This document shows, one piece after another, positions 22,801 to 33,543 of a DNA stretch of 64,000 nt (position 1 is the first letter of the stretch; the number at the start of each line of letters is the position of its first letter). Position numbers and translations under genes: made by a program. Under the pieces are notes generated by a model. The model ran no database searches. It was not told the origin of the DNA and saw nothing but the letters and a program-made list of their open reading frames with translations. This DNA is from Scedosporium boydii (taxonomy: Eukaryota > Ascomycota > Sordariomycetes > Microascales > Microascaceae), in contig NJFT01000107.1 in assembly GCA_002221725.1 (NCBI GenBank), positions 62,001 to 126,000 of the forward strand. The letters run 5' to 3'.

Positions 22801-25800
22801 TCCAACTTGACGTGCTCCCTACCGCAGCGGTCGCAGAAGACGTATTTGGTCTCCGATTTCGAGGCGACCTTGACCGGCGGCGGCGGCGGCTCCTTGGGGT
22901 GCATGATGGGCTGGACCCAGTGCGCGTCGAGGCCTCGCGCCTCCCTGTCCCTGTCCTCTTGGGTCTGCATCTGGACATCGGCGTCCTTGCCGCGGGCGGG
23001 CTTGGCGTCTGCCGTTTTCGATTTCGTCACGCGGGAGGCGTGCTTTTTGAAAATGTGCTCCTCGCGCCTCTCCTGCGCCCAGTACGGAGGGAACAGCACT
23101 GCACACCAGGGGCACTTCTCGATGACATGTTCCTTCTTCAGGTGCTTCCTCATGACGGTCTCCTGGTCCACGCGGCAGGTGAACTCGCACTTGTCGTAGT
23201 GGCACTTGATGATTCGGTTGAGCTTCGTGTTGCGCATAGCGTGAAACGCCTCCTGGAGCTTCCGCTGTTCCGTCGGCGTCAAGACCGCTCTGCTTACTTG
23301 GGGCACGTTGGGACCGCCGACGCGGAGGAGGCTCTCGACGGGAGCTCCTCCGCGGGGGACTCGCGGCTGGGGCCCGCCGTCGAAGAAGCTGGGTTGTCTC
23401 GCCCACAGGCTCTCTCTGTAATCTCGCGGGTCCAATCCTCCCCGCTTGGGCCCACCTTTCGTGCTGAACCGCTTGTCACCTTGTTCTTCGTCTGAGTCTG
23501 AGTCTTCTCCGTCCGCGTCTTCGCCTTCTTCCTTTTCCTTGACCGCTTGTGGCTTCGGAGCCGTGGCGGCGGCGGCCGTTTCCCTGTCACCGCAGCCGAG
23601 GAGACTGACGAGCCCGTATCGTTGACCCCACTGTGTAGCGGGAGGTTGAATAGTCGTGGCTAAGCAGACAGGGTTAAGCCCAGATAAGTTTCAAAGAGTC
23701 AAATTGTATTGCGAAACAAAAGAAAGAAAGGAGAAACATGGGGGATACCTTTGGCCACTTACAATAGTCTACGATGGGGTTATCATGGAGCGTAACGCTA
23801 ATGTACGGCCCGATCAGATGCAACCGCAGCAGATCGAATTCTTCATTCGTAGTCAACATGGAGATGACAACGCTTCCATATGTCATCTGGAACCTCCCGA
23901 GGGGCAAGCTTCTGAGTTCCACCCAAACCTTGGACCAATCTCCGGGCGTCTTTGGCTCCCCTTCTGGATTCTTCGTGTTGTCGACCAATTTCTCGATGAG
24001 CCCCCAAAGGTCCTCTATCGACGCCGTCGGTTCCATCTCCACGCAAGAATACCCCGCCGGATCCTCTTCTTCATCTTCATCATTGGGCGGTTCCTTGTTC
24101 CACGACCCGTACAAAATATACTTCTCGAAGATGGGCTGCATGACGAAGATGCGCTCGCGCGAGTTCTGGAGCGCGTCGCCGAGCATCTTCTCAATCTCCA
24201 GTGCCCAGGCCGGCGCGACGACTTCCCCGATGTCCGGGTTCTTCTCCAACCCGCCGACCTGGACCTGGAACGCAGGGCCCTTCGCGGGATCGAAGGGCGT
24301 TTTCGAGTTCCAGACCTGCCACCCTCTCCAGAAGGAGATGTTGGGCTTGAGTGCCCGGAGCCTATTGTGGGAGAAGTATCTGGCGAGCACTAGGTGGACG
24401 ATGCGCCACGCGTTTTGGTATGGGCGATCACCCTCCACTTTGAGGACTTCGTAATCCCTTTTCTCCTTGGCCTCGTATCCGGGCATCCAGAAAACGATTT
24501 CGTTTTCTTGTAGGCTGTCGATTTGGACTTGCCACTCGTTGCGAGGGCCCGAGGCGTTACCAGGGGACCCAAGCGATCGCCTGTACAGCTTCGAAACCAA
24601 TTTTTCCGGCGTCGAAATCCCGCCGTAGGTGGTCACCGCATCAGCTAACTTGACTTCGATGCCGTCGGAGATAGCCACCCGGGTGTGGTCATCCCCCGGG
24701 GAGAGATACCCGCCCTGCAGAAGCTGCATGGCCGAGCGAATAAACATGGCGTAGCTGCTCCGGGCGCACGCCTTCCCGAGGACGGGACCCACGTCATGCC
24801 TGAGAGCGAAGTACGCCTCAGGCTCCCTGGGGGCTCCGGGGACGGCGCGCGTGGCCTGGAGCACGACGATCTGCCACAGACCGTCGAACGCTCCGGGCTC
24901 GAAGACGCGGGGGGGCGGCTCAGCGTCGTCATGTAGGCGGACGAACCAGGCGCAGCAGCTGGTGTGGTCCCGGAGGTCGTACGCGGCTGTGTGGGCAGTG
25001 ATGGCCTTGTAGAGTTTGCTGTTGGCTCTCAGGGGGAGGGATACGTCGATGTCCTCCATCCACCGCTTGTCGACGACGCTGAACCTGCTGACGACGATGT
25101 TCTTTTGGGCTTGTTTCCCCGTGAGGGATAGGAGGGCTCGGAGGGCTACGGCTAGGGACTCGCCGTTGCCGCCGATGAAGGGATAGCCGCCTTGGTAGCC
25201 GCACATCCAGAGCCAAGGGCCGGAGGCGCTGGCTGCTTGGATGTCTTTGTCTTTCGCGAAGGGGGCGTCGAGGATTCTTGCGCGGCGGCCTTTGACGAGG
25301 GTGCCGGTTGTTTGATCGCTGTCGGAGTCGTTGTTCTCACCCTTGCCCTTGCCCTTGCCCGTGTCTCTGCCGTCGTCGGAGTCGGATTCAGTGTCGGATT
25401 CACCGCCGCCTCGGAGCCTTCCGCGGGCGCTGTTCTCTTCGTCCTCGGGCGATATGGGAGTGGGAAAGGGGACTTTGATTTTCGGTGTGCCCTTTAACGG
25501 CGGCGTGCGTTCTCCTTCTCCGGTCCCTTCGATCCGATCCGTCGGGATGACCACGTATTGTTCCGGGACGGGCGCGTAGATGTACCCGGCCTCACTGCCT
25601 ACAATTTTATTAAACAAAACAGAGGGTTAGTTCCGGGCCTTGTAAAAAACTAAAAAATAATCGCTTGCGACTTTACCTTGCAAAGGCTCCAAACCCCAAT
25701 TCCGCGTCTCATGGCCCGTCAAAAAGTGCAAAGGCGGCCTCGTATCATACGCCGTAAGACCCGCGCAATCCACCATCGTAACGTCCTCATCCAGACACGA

Positions 25801-26187
25801 GAACAACTCCGGGTTGAGAGGCTCGACGGGCAAGCCGAAGTACGCCATGGTCAACTTGAAGGGCAAATCGACCTTGGCGTCCTTGAACCGGGTCGCCACG
25901 AGAGTCGTGAACCGCCGCGTGTTGTCCTCCTGCATCTCGACGAGGTACTTGGGCGCCGTGGCGGGGAGGAGGAGGTCGCGCTCCGGCGCCGGGCGGAAGT
26001 ATTCTTTTAGGACGGCGTCGAGGGTTCCCTTGGGGTTGTTGACTTTGTCGCGGATTTCGGTGTAGATGCGCTGCCATGTGTCGGAGGTGTGGGATATGGT
26101 TCCGTCCCATCTTTGGCGGATTGCTTCGGCTGCTTTTTCGATTGCTTCGCCGTCCGCGACCTGGGGGTCGGGGGGCGGGGTGGCCAT
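19840..26187 (-). CDS. Giant multi-zinc-finger protein of unknown function (about 2011 aa)
   Basis: Four exons join in frame: 26187-25677, 25598-23763, 23659-21015 and 20883-19840. The introns are 78, 103 and 131 bases, and the last two have GTAAGT donors; together the exons total 2012 codons. Residues 1-780 are an unrecognised, partly globular region split by an acidic Ser/Asp/Lys linker (about 210-290). Residues about 780-860 are charged and disordered. Residues about 935-1217 are rich in Cys and His pairs, including C2H2-like units (KCPWCAVLF..HIFKKH) and CxxC knuckles (VFCDRCGREH, FCHKCGF, VCPYCGYK). A Gly-rich linker (about 1340-1377) leads to a Glu/Arg coiled coil (about 1387-1477) with RRRKEEE repeats. 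Another C..C..H..H unit lies near 1530-1560 and a CTKC knuckle near 1645. The tail is acidic with KRKR patches, suggesting nuclear localisation. Nucleic-acid binding is an inference from the fingers. The pieces could be read as separate genes, but phase and splice sites favour one. Confidence 0.7.
21761..21846 (-). repeat. Coding 21-base tandem repeat (RRRKEEE units)
   Basis: About four 21-base copies lie within the third exon of the giant zinc-finger gene. On the minus strand they encode repeated RRRKEEE heptads of a charged helix. Copies differ by a few silent C/T changes, so the array is recent enough to vary in length between strains. Confidence 0.85.
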
Positions 26188-28312
26188 TGCGAGTGTGTTG
26201 AACGGTGCTGTGTCTTTGGGGTTTGTTCTGGAAACTAGGAGCTGAACAGTTGAGGGAGAGGAGAAGACAAGAAGGTGGGAAAGGGATCCTAGATCTTCGA
26301 TTCAGGTGAAGCAGACGCTTTAGGCACAGTTAGTGTCTATGGAAGAGAACGACTTGGAAGTTGGGGATTCCCTCAGAAGAGAAAAGGCTCATCGCCTCCA
26401 ACAGTTCTACTGTTAATTGATATTATCAGCTGGAATAAAGAAAGTCAATATGTATGATTTCCACGGGGATTGAATGGAGAATATCGCTTGGAGGGCACTT
26501 GGAGAGTGGGAATAATGATGGCACATTGAGATTCATCTAGGGGAAGGATATATGATGTCTCTTATTTCAGGAGATCCTCTTTCCATTCTTTTCTGGGGGA
26601 AGGGAAGGAAGTGTCAGGAACCATATCCGGAAGCATTCCACATGGAGTTTGGAGAAGGCTATCAGAATCCCAGAGAGGAATTGTGGAAGGATTATTTGAA
26701 GAGGAGCAGGTTTGAAAGAAGACGCACCGCATTCTGAACATAAAACAGAAAGAAGCCAGGGATTGGATGTTTCCGGATCATTGCCATGTCACCAGGACTC
26801 GGTAACGAACACCGTCCTCCTGTTCAAAGGGAAAATTGACCGATGCGGTTGTGGAGCAGAGATTGGATTGCATGGGCAAAGGATTTGACGTTTCCGGCGG
26901 CTGGTCCATTCCACGGTCGACTTGGCCTCCGGTGGGGGTTACACGAAGCAGTGGTAACGACGCAACCGGGACTGAAACCTCTCGAGATGAACTTGTCGGA
27001 TTGGAGCTGGTCTCTAGTCTCGTTTAGAGTAGGAGGATGTATTCTAACCCCGAGGATAGGAATTCGCATCCATTACGATGGCATCATGAATGCCCAAGAA
27101 ACGAATAGGGGACATCAATTAAAAGGCTCATCAGAGAGAGTCTGGAGGCGAAAACCAATACCGACCATTCTCTGCAGCCCGGGGGATTTGATATGTAAGA
27201 TGTGAGGTCGATTTAGGAAGCGGTGTACTGCCAACGAGACTGGTGATATGGACGAGAAGAGCCCAGCGCACCTCATCTCCATCTCGAATCTCCAATACTC
27301 CAGCGGGATCCACGGAGCAGAGATTCACACTCTGAAACTCTGAAGCCCGTGTATTTGCGTTTCTGTCGCGCGTAGGATTGCGACATCTGTCCCTGCCCCT
27401 GTCCTCCTGTCCTCCTCTCCCTCTTCCTATCTCTCTTCATCACCGGTCGCCCTATTTGAAGCCGTTCTCTCCTCTCACTTGCCTCGTCTGACTGGTCCAT
27501 CTTGAATCAGCGTCTTTCAAATCCTTGTCGGGTGGGAGGCCAAAAAGGCATAGACGTACCCCCCTCCAGCTTCGAAGAAGAAGTTTGTATATTCCCACAT
27601 ATGTTCCCAGCCTTGACATTCAAACCAGGCCTGCTACTGCAACAAAGAGATCAGAGACAGGCTCTTTATTTAAGAGAAATCATCCACCAGGTCAATGTAA
27701 TTCAGTCTCTTTCATTCATTTCTATTCAAGTTGTAAAATGCACTCTCCAGATACCTTCTATCACTTGTAAAGATGATGAGTGCTGTGATCAGGGCATGTC
27801 CGGGCCTGGATACCGATCTCCTCCGGTCTCCTCCAGTCTCCTCCGGTCACCGCCCGGAGGACATCCGGACTGCTAAATTACACTAAGACTATAAAGATAT
27901 AAAGGACATTTCTAATATTCTCATTACTTCTTGTAAATACTCAATTGTTTTATAATGAGTTTCTTTTTATTCTTCCTATTCTGGAATCACTTCTCTATCA
28001 GTATTCACACCCAGGTTCACATCTACATTCAAGAATACTTGCGACTTACACGAAAATCAACCAACATCACGAAACATCTCTCACAGCAGCATCCGCATCC
28101 CAACCTCAGCTCAACGCGGGATGGGGATTATGTATCTACGATTCTTGTCATGGCTCATCCCACGAGAAAGAAAAACTATATAACCCCCCCTTGAGCTCGG
28201 GAAATCCTTTTCTTTCTTCTCCCAAACAAAAACAACCACATCCGCGAGCGAAGGTCAGAAACAGACAAGTTTTCGCGTCTCGACTCACAATCTCTCATTG
28301 CCTGTGCCGAAA
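26188..28312. other. 2.1 kb region between divergent accessory genes
   Basis: This lies between the start of the giant zinc-finger gene (minus) and the nuclease-like gene (plus). No convincing coding frame was seen. It holds a small 10-base repeat at 27817-27846 and pyrimidine-rich leader-like sequence close to 28312. Confidence 0.45.
27817..27846 (+). repeat. Three-copy 10-base tandem repeat
   Basis: There are three tandem copies of 'tctcctccgg', the middle one ending in 'ag'. The run is intergenic and no role is evident. Confidence 0.85.
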
Positions 28313-29959
28313 ATGGCGTCAAACAACACCACTCACTCGATGGAGGGCATCATTCCTACCGTAAGTTGTTGTTTTTTCATCTTCTCTCTAGTCTTGCTCG
28401 TTGTTCTCCCTCCTCAATTCCTTCTCGGCGCGTTTCGCGTCGAGAGGCGCGCTCTCTTTTTCTCGCGCTGACCACTTCCTTTTCGCTCTCTACAGAATGA
28501 AGACGGACAAGACGGTGATGGCGTTGGTCCCAATGATGGAGCTGATCAAGTCGATGCTGGAATGAACAACGTCTGGCCTAATATCGGTAACAATGCCATC
28601 GAGGAAACCCTCACGGTCCAACTTGAGCAACCCCCGTTGGACGAAGCAGTTCAGCAGGGTTTTCCCCCCCAAAGCTTCTTGAATCCCTTTGTATCGTGGG
28701 ACCAACTGTTTCAGGACTACGCCGGCCCATTTCCATTCTCTGAAATGGAGGTCAAGAATGATGCCGAACGTCAGATGAATCAAGCTGAAGCGTTCCACAA
28801 AACTTACGAGCAAAACATCACGGACGCGTTTGGGCGTCTCGGTCCCACGCTTCAGGTTCCCCAGTAGGATGGAAACCGTAGTTCTGATGCCGTCGCTGCT
28901 GCGGAGCAGATGAAGAGAGAGGTTTCGAGTGAGTGCGAGCTGTTTTCCAGCTGGGCGTTCCTTGCTGGAGGCGAGAAGGATATTTCCCAGTTCAGTGTAT
29001 TTTCGGGTTTCAAAACCCCTGCCAAGCTCTCATCCAACGGCATCACCCTCCGAACGGAGTTCGAGGAAACGGATCCTTTTGAGCTTGCTCACTTCGTTCT
29101 CTACGGTGGCCTCTCCTCGGTTGTCGCAGGGGAATACTGTGACGATTTGATGCGTCTTTCCGAACCATCCGTGAGGTCTGAGATGGACGAAGTCCTCAGG
29201 GAGCAATTCTGGAGCATCCTCTCTTCTCTTTCCAAAATAACACAGTCAACCGACTACCCTCTCAGCGCTCTCGCCACGACCGGCCCCCTCTGCGAAGAGG
29301 AAGTCACCCTCCCTCGCATCCTCATCCCCAAGGCTCCCGACGCCCCCGTTCTCGAACTTCCCTCCACCCACGTCTTGGTCGGCTACAACCAGAAAAACTT
29401 TACCCGCGCCCAACTTTGCATCCTCAGGCGCGTCGACACATCCCTCGCCACCCCGTACATTCGGTTCCCCTTTCTCTCCGTTAAGTTTTACAAGGTCCCT
29501 ATCCAAGTGTACGACCTCGACGCGACCCTGCTCCGCCACGTCGACGTCGCCGTCATGTTGGCGGGCATGCTTCGCAGCCTCCGTGGCTTGGACAAGACCC
29601 TGCGTGACTCTAAATGCCCTATTCCCGTTGAGAATGTGGCGTTTGCGCTGGCTATTATGCCGTTCCGCGTGGAGCTTTATATGGGCTGGATTTCGAATGA
29701 CCCTGATGATAACGATGGCGAGTCGAAGAACGACGGTGGTGCTAGTTCTGCTGGTGATGCTGGTGGTGCTGCTGGCGCTACGCAGCGACTCGAGTTTCGT
29801 GTGATTCGCTGCAGAAAGTACCATACCCTGAACGCCGAGGATACCTATCGTTTCATCTTCGCTCTGTCCAACATCCTCGTCTGGGGCCGCCGCGACCGGC
29901 TCGGACAGATCAAGACGGCTTTGGATTGGGTTCGGCACCACCGAGATCAAGACGACTAG
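28313..29959 (+). pseudogene. Divergent PD-(D/E)XK-like (DUF7924-type) protein interrupted by an in-frame TAG
   Basis: Exon 1 is 28313-28360 and exon 2 starts at 28496, after a 135-base intron with GTAAGT donor and GCTGAC branch. The frame then runs to 29959 except for one TAG at 28865-28867, directly after a CAG codon; the same frame continues beyond it for about 360 codons. The C-terminal half resembles fungal DUF7924 proteins as I remember them: a GY..FT..Q element (VGYNQKNFTRAQL), a strand FPFLSVKFYK where active members have an E-x-K strand, then ENVAFALAIMPFRVELYMGW and SNILVWGRRDRLGQI. Here the acidic residues expected at the catalytic positions appear replaced (THVLVGY, VKFYK), so nuclease activity is doubtful. 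The TAG may be a nonsense mutation, a readthrough stop, or be removed with a weak 54-base intron (28856-28909, donor GTTCCC). A protein starting at 28910 is also possible. Confidence 0.55.
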
Positions 29960-30481
29960 AGCGGCTGTTAGAGGGAGGTCCGAACCGAGACTTCCCTTTC
30001 CTTGGGACATTTCACTGTCCGAACCTCTTTAAAGATGTCTGCGGTGGCCTTTTTTTTTCCCCTCCTTTGCGTTTTTCTCGTTTTTTCCTTTTTGCGACTT
30101 GGACGACGGAAGTCACCTTCGATTCTTCACCTACTTCGGCTTTCTACTTTCGAAGCATATGGCGGCGCAAGGCGGTTTGTGTTTATAACGCAGTAGGGAC
30201 TGTTCCCAGCATGGCGGGAGTGTTGTGTCTTTTGATCTATTTCATGTTCACCGCTCGAAAGAAGTATGGGAGTTGATTTGGCGGCATGATCTTCAATGGT
30301 ATCTTCGTTTTGCCTCGTTTCTCAGCAGCAACGAGCCGTGATACTCAGAGATCGTCTATAGTCTGTACAACAGAATTCAAGATTGATATCACCACTCGTA
30401 TACCGCTTTTTAATCTCTGTTTCGTGCCTTTTATTTCCTTCTCTATCCTTCACTAGTAAAATATGTATTACTTCCCCCCTC
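29960..30481. other. 3' flanks of convergent genes
   Basis: This is the short T-rich region between the nuclease-like gene and the transaldolase-like gene. No additional gene was seen. Confidence 0.5.
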
Positions 30482-31815
30482 TCACCCAGCGACTTTCCTC
30501 ACCAACTCCTCCAACTTCTTCTGCTCCCCCGAAAACGTCTCAATCGCCTCCCTCAACTTCCTCGCATTCTCCCCTCCCCCGCTCCCATTAAACTTTTCCT
30601 CCCAAACCTCTCTTCCACCCGCAGCAGCCTCCTCGTAACCCTTCCAAGCAGCTTCATCGGGCGAGGAGGACATGTACTTCCCCACATCCTCGGCGGGCAT
30701 GTTGGCGACGGGCGTCTCGGAGAGCTCCTTGATGACGGGCGGGAAGACGGTGATGTAGTCTACGCCGGCGTGGTGCATCACTTCGTCGGCGGAGACGAAG
30801 CTGGCGGCTTTTACTTTGGTTTTCTGGGAGTGGGCGGAGTAGTAGGCTGCTGCGTCGCGGCAGAGGCTGGTGGCTTTGTGTTGGTCTTGGAAGCTGGGGG
30901 GAAATGTCAGTACATTCGGTAGCGGACAGTTAAAAGGAAGAGAGATAGCATGTGAACGTACTTCTTGTCGAAGTGCACCCTGAGCTCGTTGAAATAGGGC
31001 GAGATGTAGGTACACCCCATATGTCCGGCCAAAGACGCCTGCTCCATACAAAACAGGGCAGTGCCCAGAGCGGCAACACCCCTGCCCTCGAGGATCTTGG
31101 CCGCGGCGAGACCGGGGTACGTAGAGACGATCTTGAAGCAGAGTCTCTTGGAGTCGAAGTCGGGATCGGATTTCTTGACCATAGCGAGGATTCCTGATGA
31201 AGAGTGAGTTACACTGTTTTCTTGTAGGTACTACAGCTGTTTCGAAAGGTTCTTACTCTCAGCAGTGGCAACAATCTTGTCCGTGTCGTAGGCATACTTG
31301 GGGTCTATTTGAAACAGAACATAGCCAGTGAGGTAGGGAATAAATCGGAGCAACAACTTGACAATCTAATCCCGGTCTTGTTAGAACCCCCAAATATTGA
31401 CAGGGAGAGGAGAAGACGGGTGTCAACGGAAGCGTCACTTACCAAGTACTCGACGGCCAGCGCCTCGACAGAAATGTCATCCGAACCAGATTCAGCCTGG
31501 ACCTTCCTGGCATACTCGGCCGCCTGCTTGATGAGGTCCGCGTGGACGTATTGCCCGTTCGAGTCCGTTCGCGATGCCTCAGAGTAGGCAATTGCCTAGG
31601 AATAGTGTGCTTGTTTAGCTGCAAACTCGAGCACAAACAAGAAAAAATAAACAGTAAAGAGAGCGTCCAGTCTTTACCTGGTTCGAGGTGCAGTCGGCAA
31701 AAGGACCTCGCTTGGCCGTAAAGTCCTTGACAAAGTCTAGGTCCATCGTGTCGCAGTCGAGTGTGGAGCGTTGACATAGCTCCTCGAGGAGATTGGAAGC
31801 AGTTCTTGCCGCCAT
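30482..31815 (-). CDS. Divergent transaldolase-like enzyme
   Basis: The exons are 31815-31678, 31595-31443, 31365-31257, 31193-30962 and 30893-30482, encoding 347 residues. All four introns (63-82 bases) have standard signals and phases agree. Transaldolases move a dihydroxyacetone unit between sugar phosphates in the non-oxidative pentose phosphate pathway through a lysine Schiff base. The active-site lysine fits Lys154 in LCFKIVSTYPGLAAAK (KIASTWEG in canonical enzymes). An Asp/Asn pair occurs as FADCTSNQ in place of the canonical DATTNP. Other core motifs differ: ALFCMEQA stands where LLFSFVQA is usual, and the N-terminus is unlike yeast Tal1. It may therefore be a paralogue with a different substrate rather than the housekeeping enzyme. 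No targeting signal is apparent, so it is probably cytosolic. Confidence 0.8.
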
Positions 31816-33543
31816 CTTGGCTGAGAATAGAAGAGGTTAATCAAAGCGTAGGCTTTTTGCGGTTCGAATGGTTCTCGAGAAAGGGGATACAAGGAGTTGA
31901 GGTTCACAAGAGAAAGAGGGCAGAGGGACAGGAAGAGACGAGACGAGAAGAGAACAGCAAAGGATGGCACAGGTACATAGGAGTAGCTATTTAACAGCTT
32001 CAAACTATCATCTTGGAAATAGCAACCCGATTTCCTCCAGGAAACCAGAAGAAGAAAAATCCCCGCAGTGTTATCCCGCGCATCCGCCGAAAGACGAGCC
32101 CGAAACCCAAGCATTAGGCCCATCATGTTGTCCATACAAGGCAATTATTGTTGTTGGGCCTTGGGTCCGTCCTTCGAAAGTCGGGAAATTGACCACTCCA
32201 TTGGCTCCTTATTCTTTTTCCCTTTTCCGGTTCATGTATGTTGCGTCGCGTTGCATCAACGGCGATGGCGGGAGCCGTCAAAGGTAGCAAGAGGGGACCA
32301 CTTTGCACCTTCTCTCAGGCTGTATGTGTAGCTCGGAACTAGACCCTCCCGGTTCACGGCGAGCTCCCAACTGTTCATACTCAGTAGACACACAACCCTA
32401 TGAGGTACCATCTCCCGTCTACTGGTGCACATCTACCACCTACTAAGATGGAGATATGCCCAGTGTGATGCGCCGGGATTCGAGAATCGAGCTGGTGCGG
32501 AGCGAAGCTGAAGCGAAGCTAGAGCACCATACTTCGTTGTGGAGACTGTCGAGAGGGGGAGCTCCGGGCATGGGGCCGACGGTTCTCATAGGTGCGCTAA
32601 ACTTTCTGCTGCTTTTGGGAATTCTGCGCATTCCGAAAGCGGTGATTTTGGCAGCTCTGAACGCTGCAATCAGTGCAATGTGATCAGTGGCCTAACGACG
32701 AAGATTACGAAGTCGAGTCAAGTCCTCCACGCTTAACTGAATTACCCGCAAATCTCACAACTGACTGACTGTCCCCTAACTGTCACACTCGGTAACACCG
32801 ACACCGACACCGACATCCACGCTTCCAGGTCTTCTCCTTGTGACGCAAGGCATCACTAAAAGCTAAGAGAGCATCTCTCTCATATTGTTTGTACAAGTTG
32901 TGGAAATATGGCCTTAAGATTTTCCTCAGCTCTCTGTCTCGATCCATCGACGGGACCATCAGGTAAGTCACCCCCTTAGCCTTCTGCAGCAGAATAACGC
33001 CTCGAGCGAAGATAGGTTTCTTGCTCCCGAGTCATTCTGGGTCATATCAATTTCACGACCTGTTGCAAAGAATAAGGAAGTGCTTACGAAGTGCTTAGGA
33101 AGTACCATGATGGATTAGACTCGACTTCTTCCAAATCGTGGAGAGGCAGGTGTCGGCAGTGGGATTCAAGTGAAGCTTGATCCCGGGATTATGTCAGCCC
33201 TGGTTCCCTCCACACTTTATTATTCGTACAATTGTACTTCGTACCTCCGTACTTTTTGAGGATTTTAAATTTGGAGCCTTTGATTTGAGGCTGCAGCGAA
33301 AACGGGAAAAGAATTGACATCACACATCCAATTGATCTGATCCAATTGATCTGATCACCCCATCTCCCTTCCGCCGGAAATATCCCAGCGAAGCTCAAAC
33401 CACCTCCAATTGGAGTCTCTCCACCTCTCTTCGCTCCATTCTTCTGGTTCTCGAGGTCGCCATGAACTAGATTAAACCCTCCCCATTCGAGCAACATCCC
33501 TTCCCCACCAACTCCTCAACCTCCGAATCATGACCTGACCAAA
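31816..33543. promoter_or_regulatory. Divergent upstream region of transaldolase-like gene and COX10
   Basis: No coding frame is supported in these 1.7 kb. A short 'acaccg' repeat (32794-32815) and the palindromic motif 'gtacttcgtac' (33234-33244) are present. Presumably the region holds both promoters. Confidence 0.4.

Noticed and set aside
23294..23590. Basic 98-codon minus-strand frame as an alternative C-terminus of the upstream part of the giant gene
   Set aside because: It would need a donor at AAG|GTATCC. The better GTAAGT donor seven bases earlier leads into the long zinc-finger frame and keeps phase through all later exons.
28864..28909. 46-base intron (GTAGGA..GCAG) that would remove the TAG of the nuclease-like gene
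   Set aside because: Its length shifts the frame and creates a TGA immediately after the junction.
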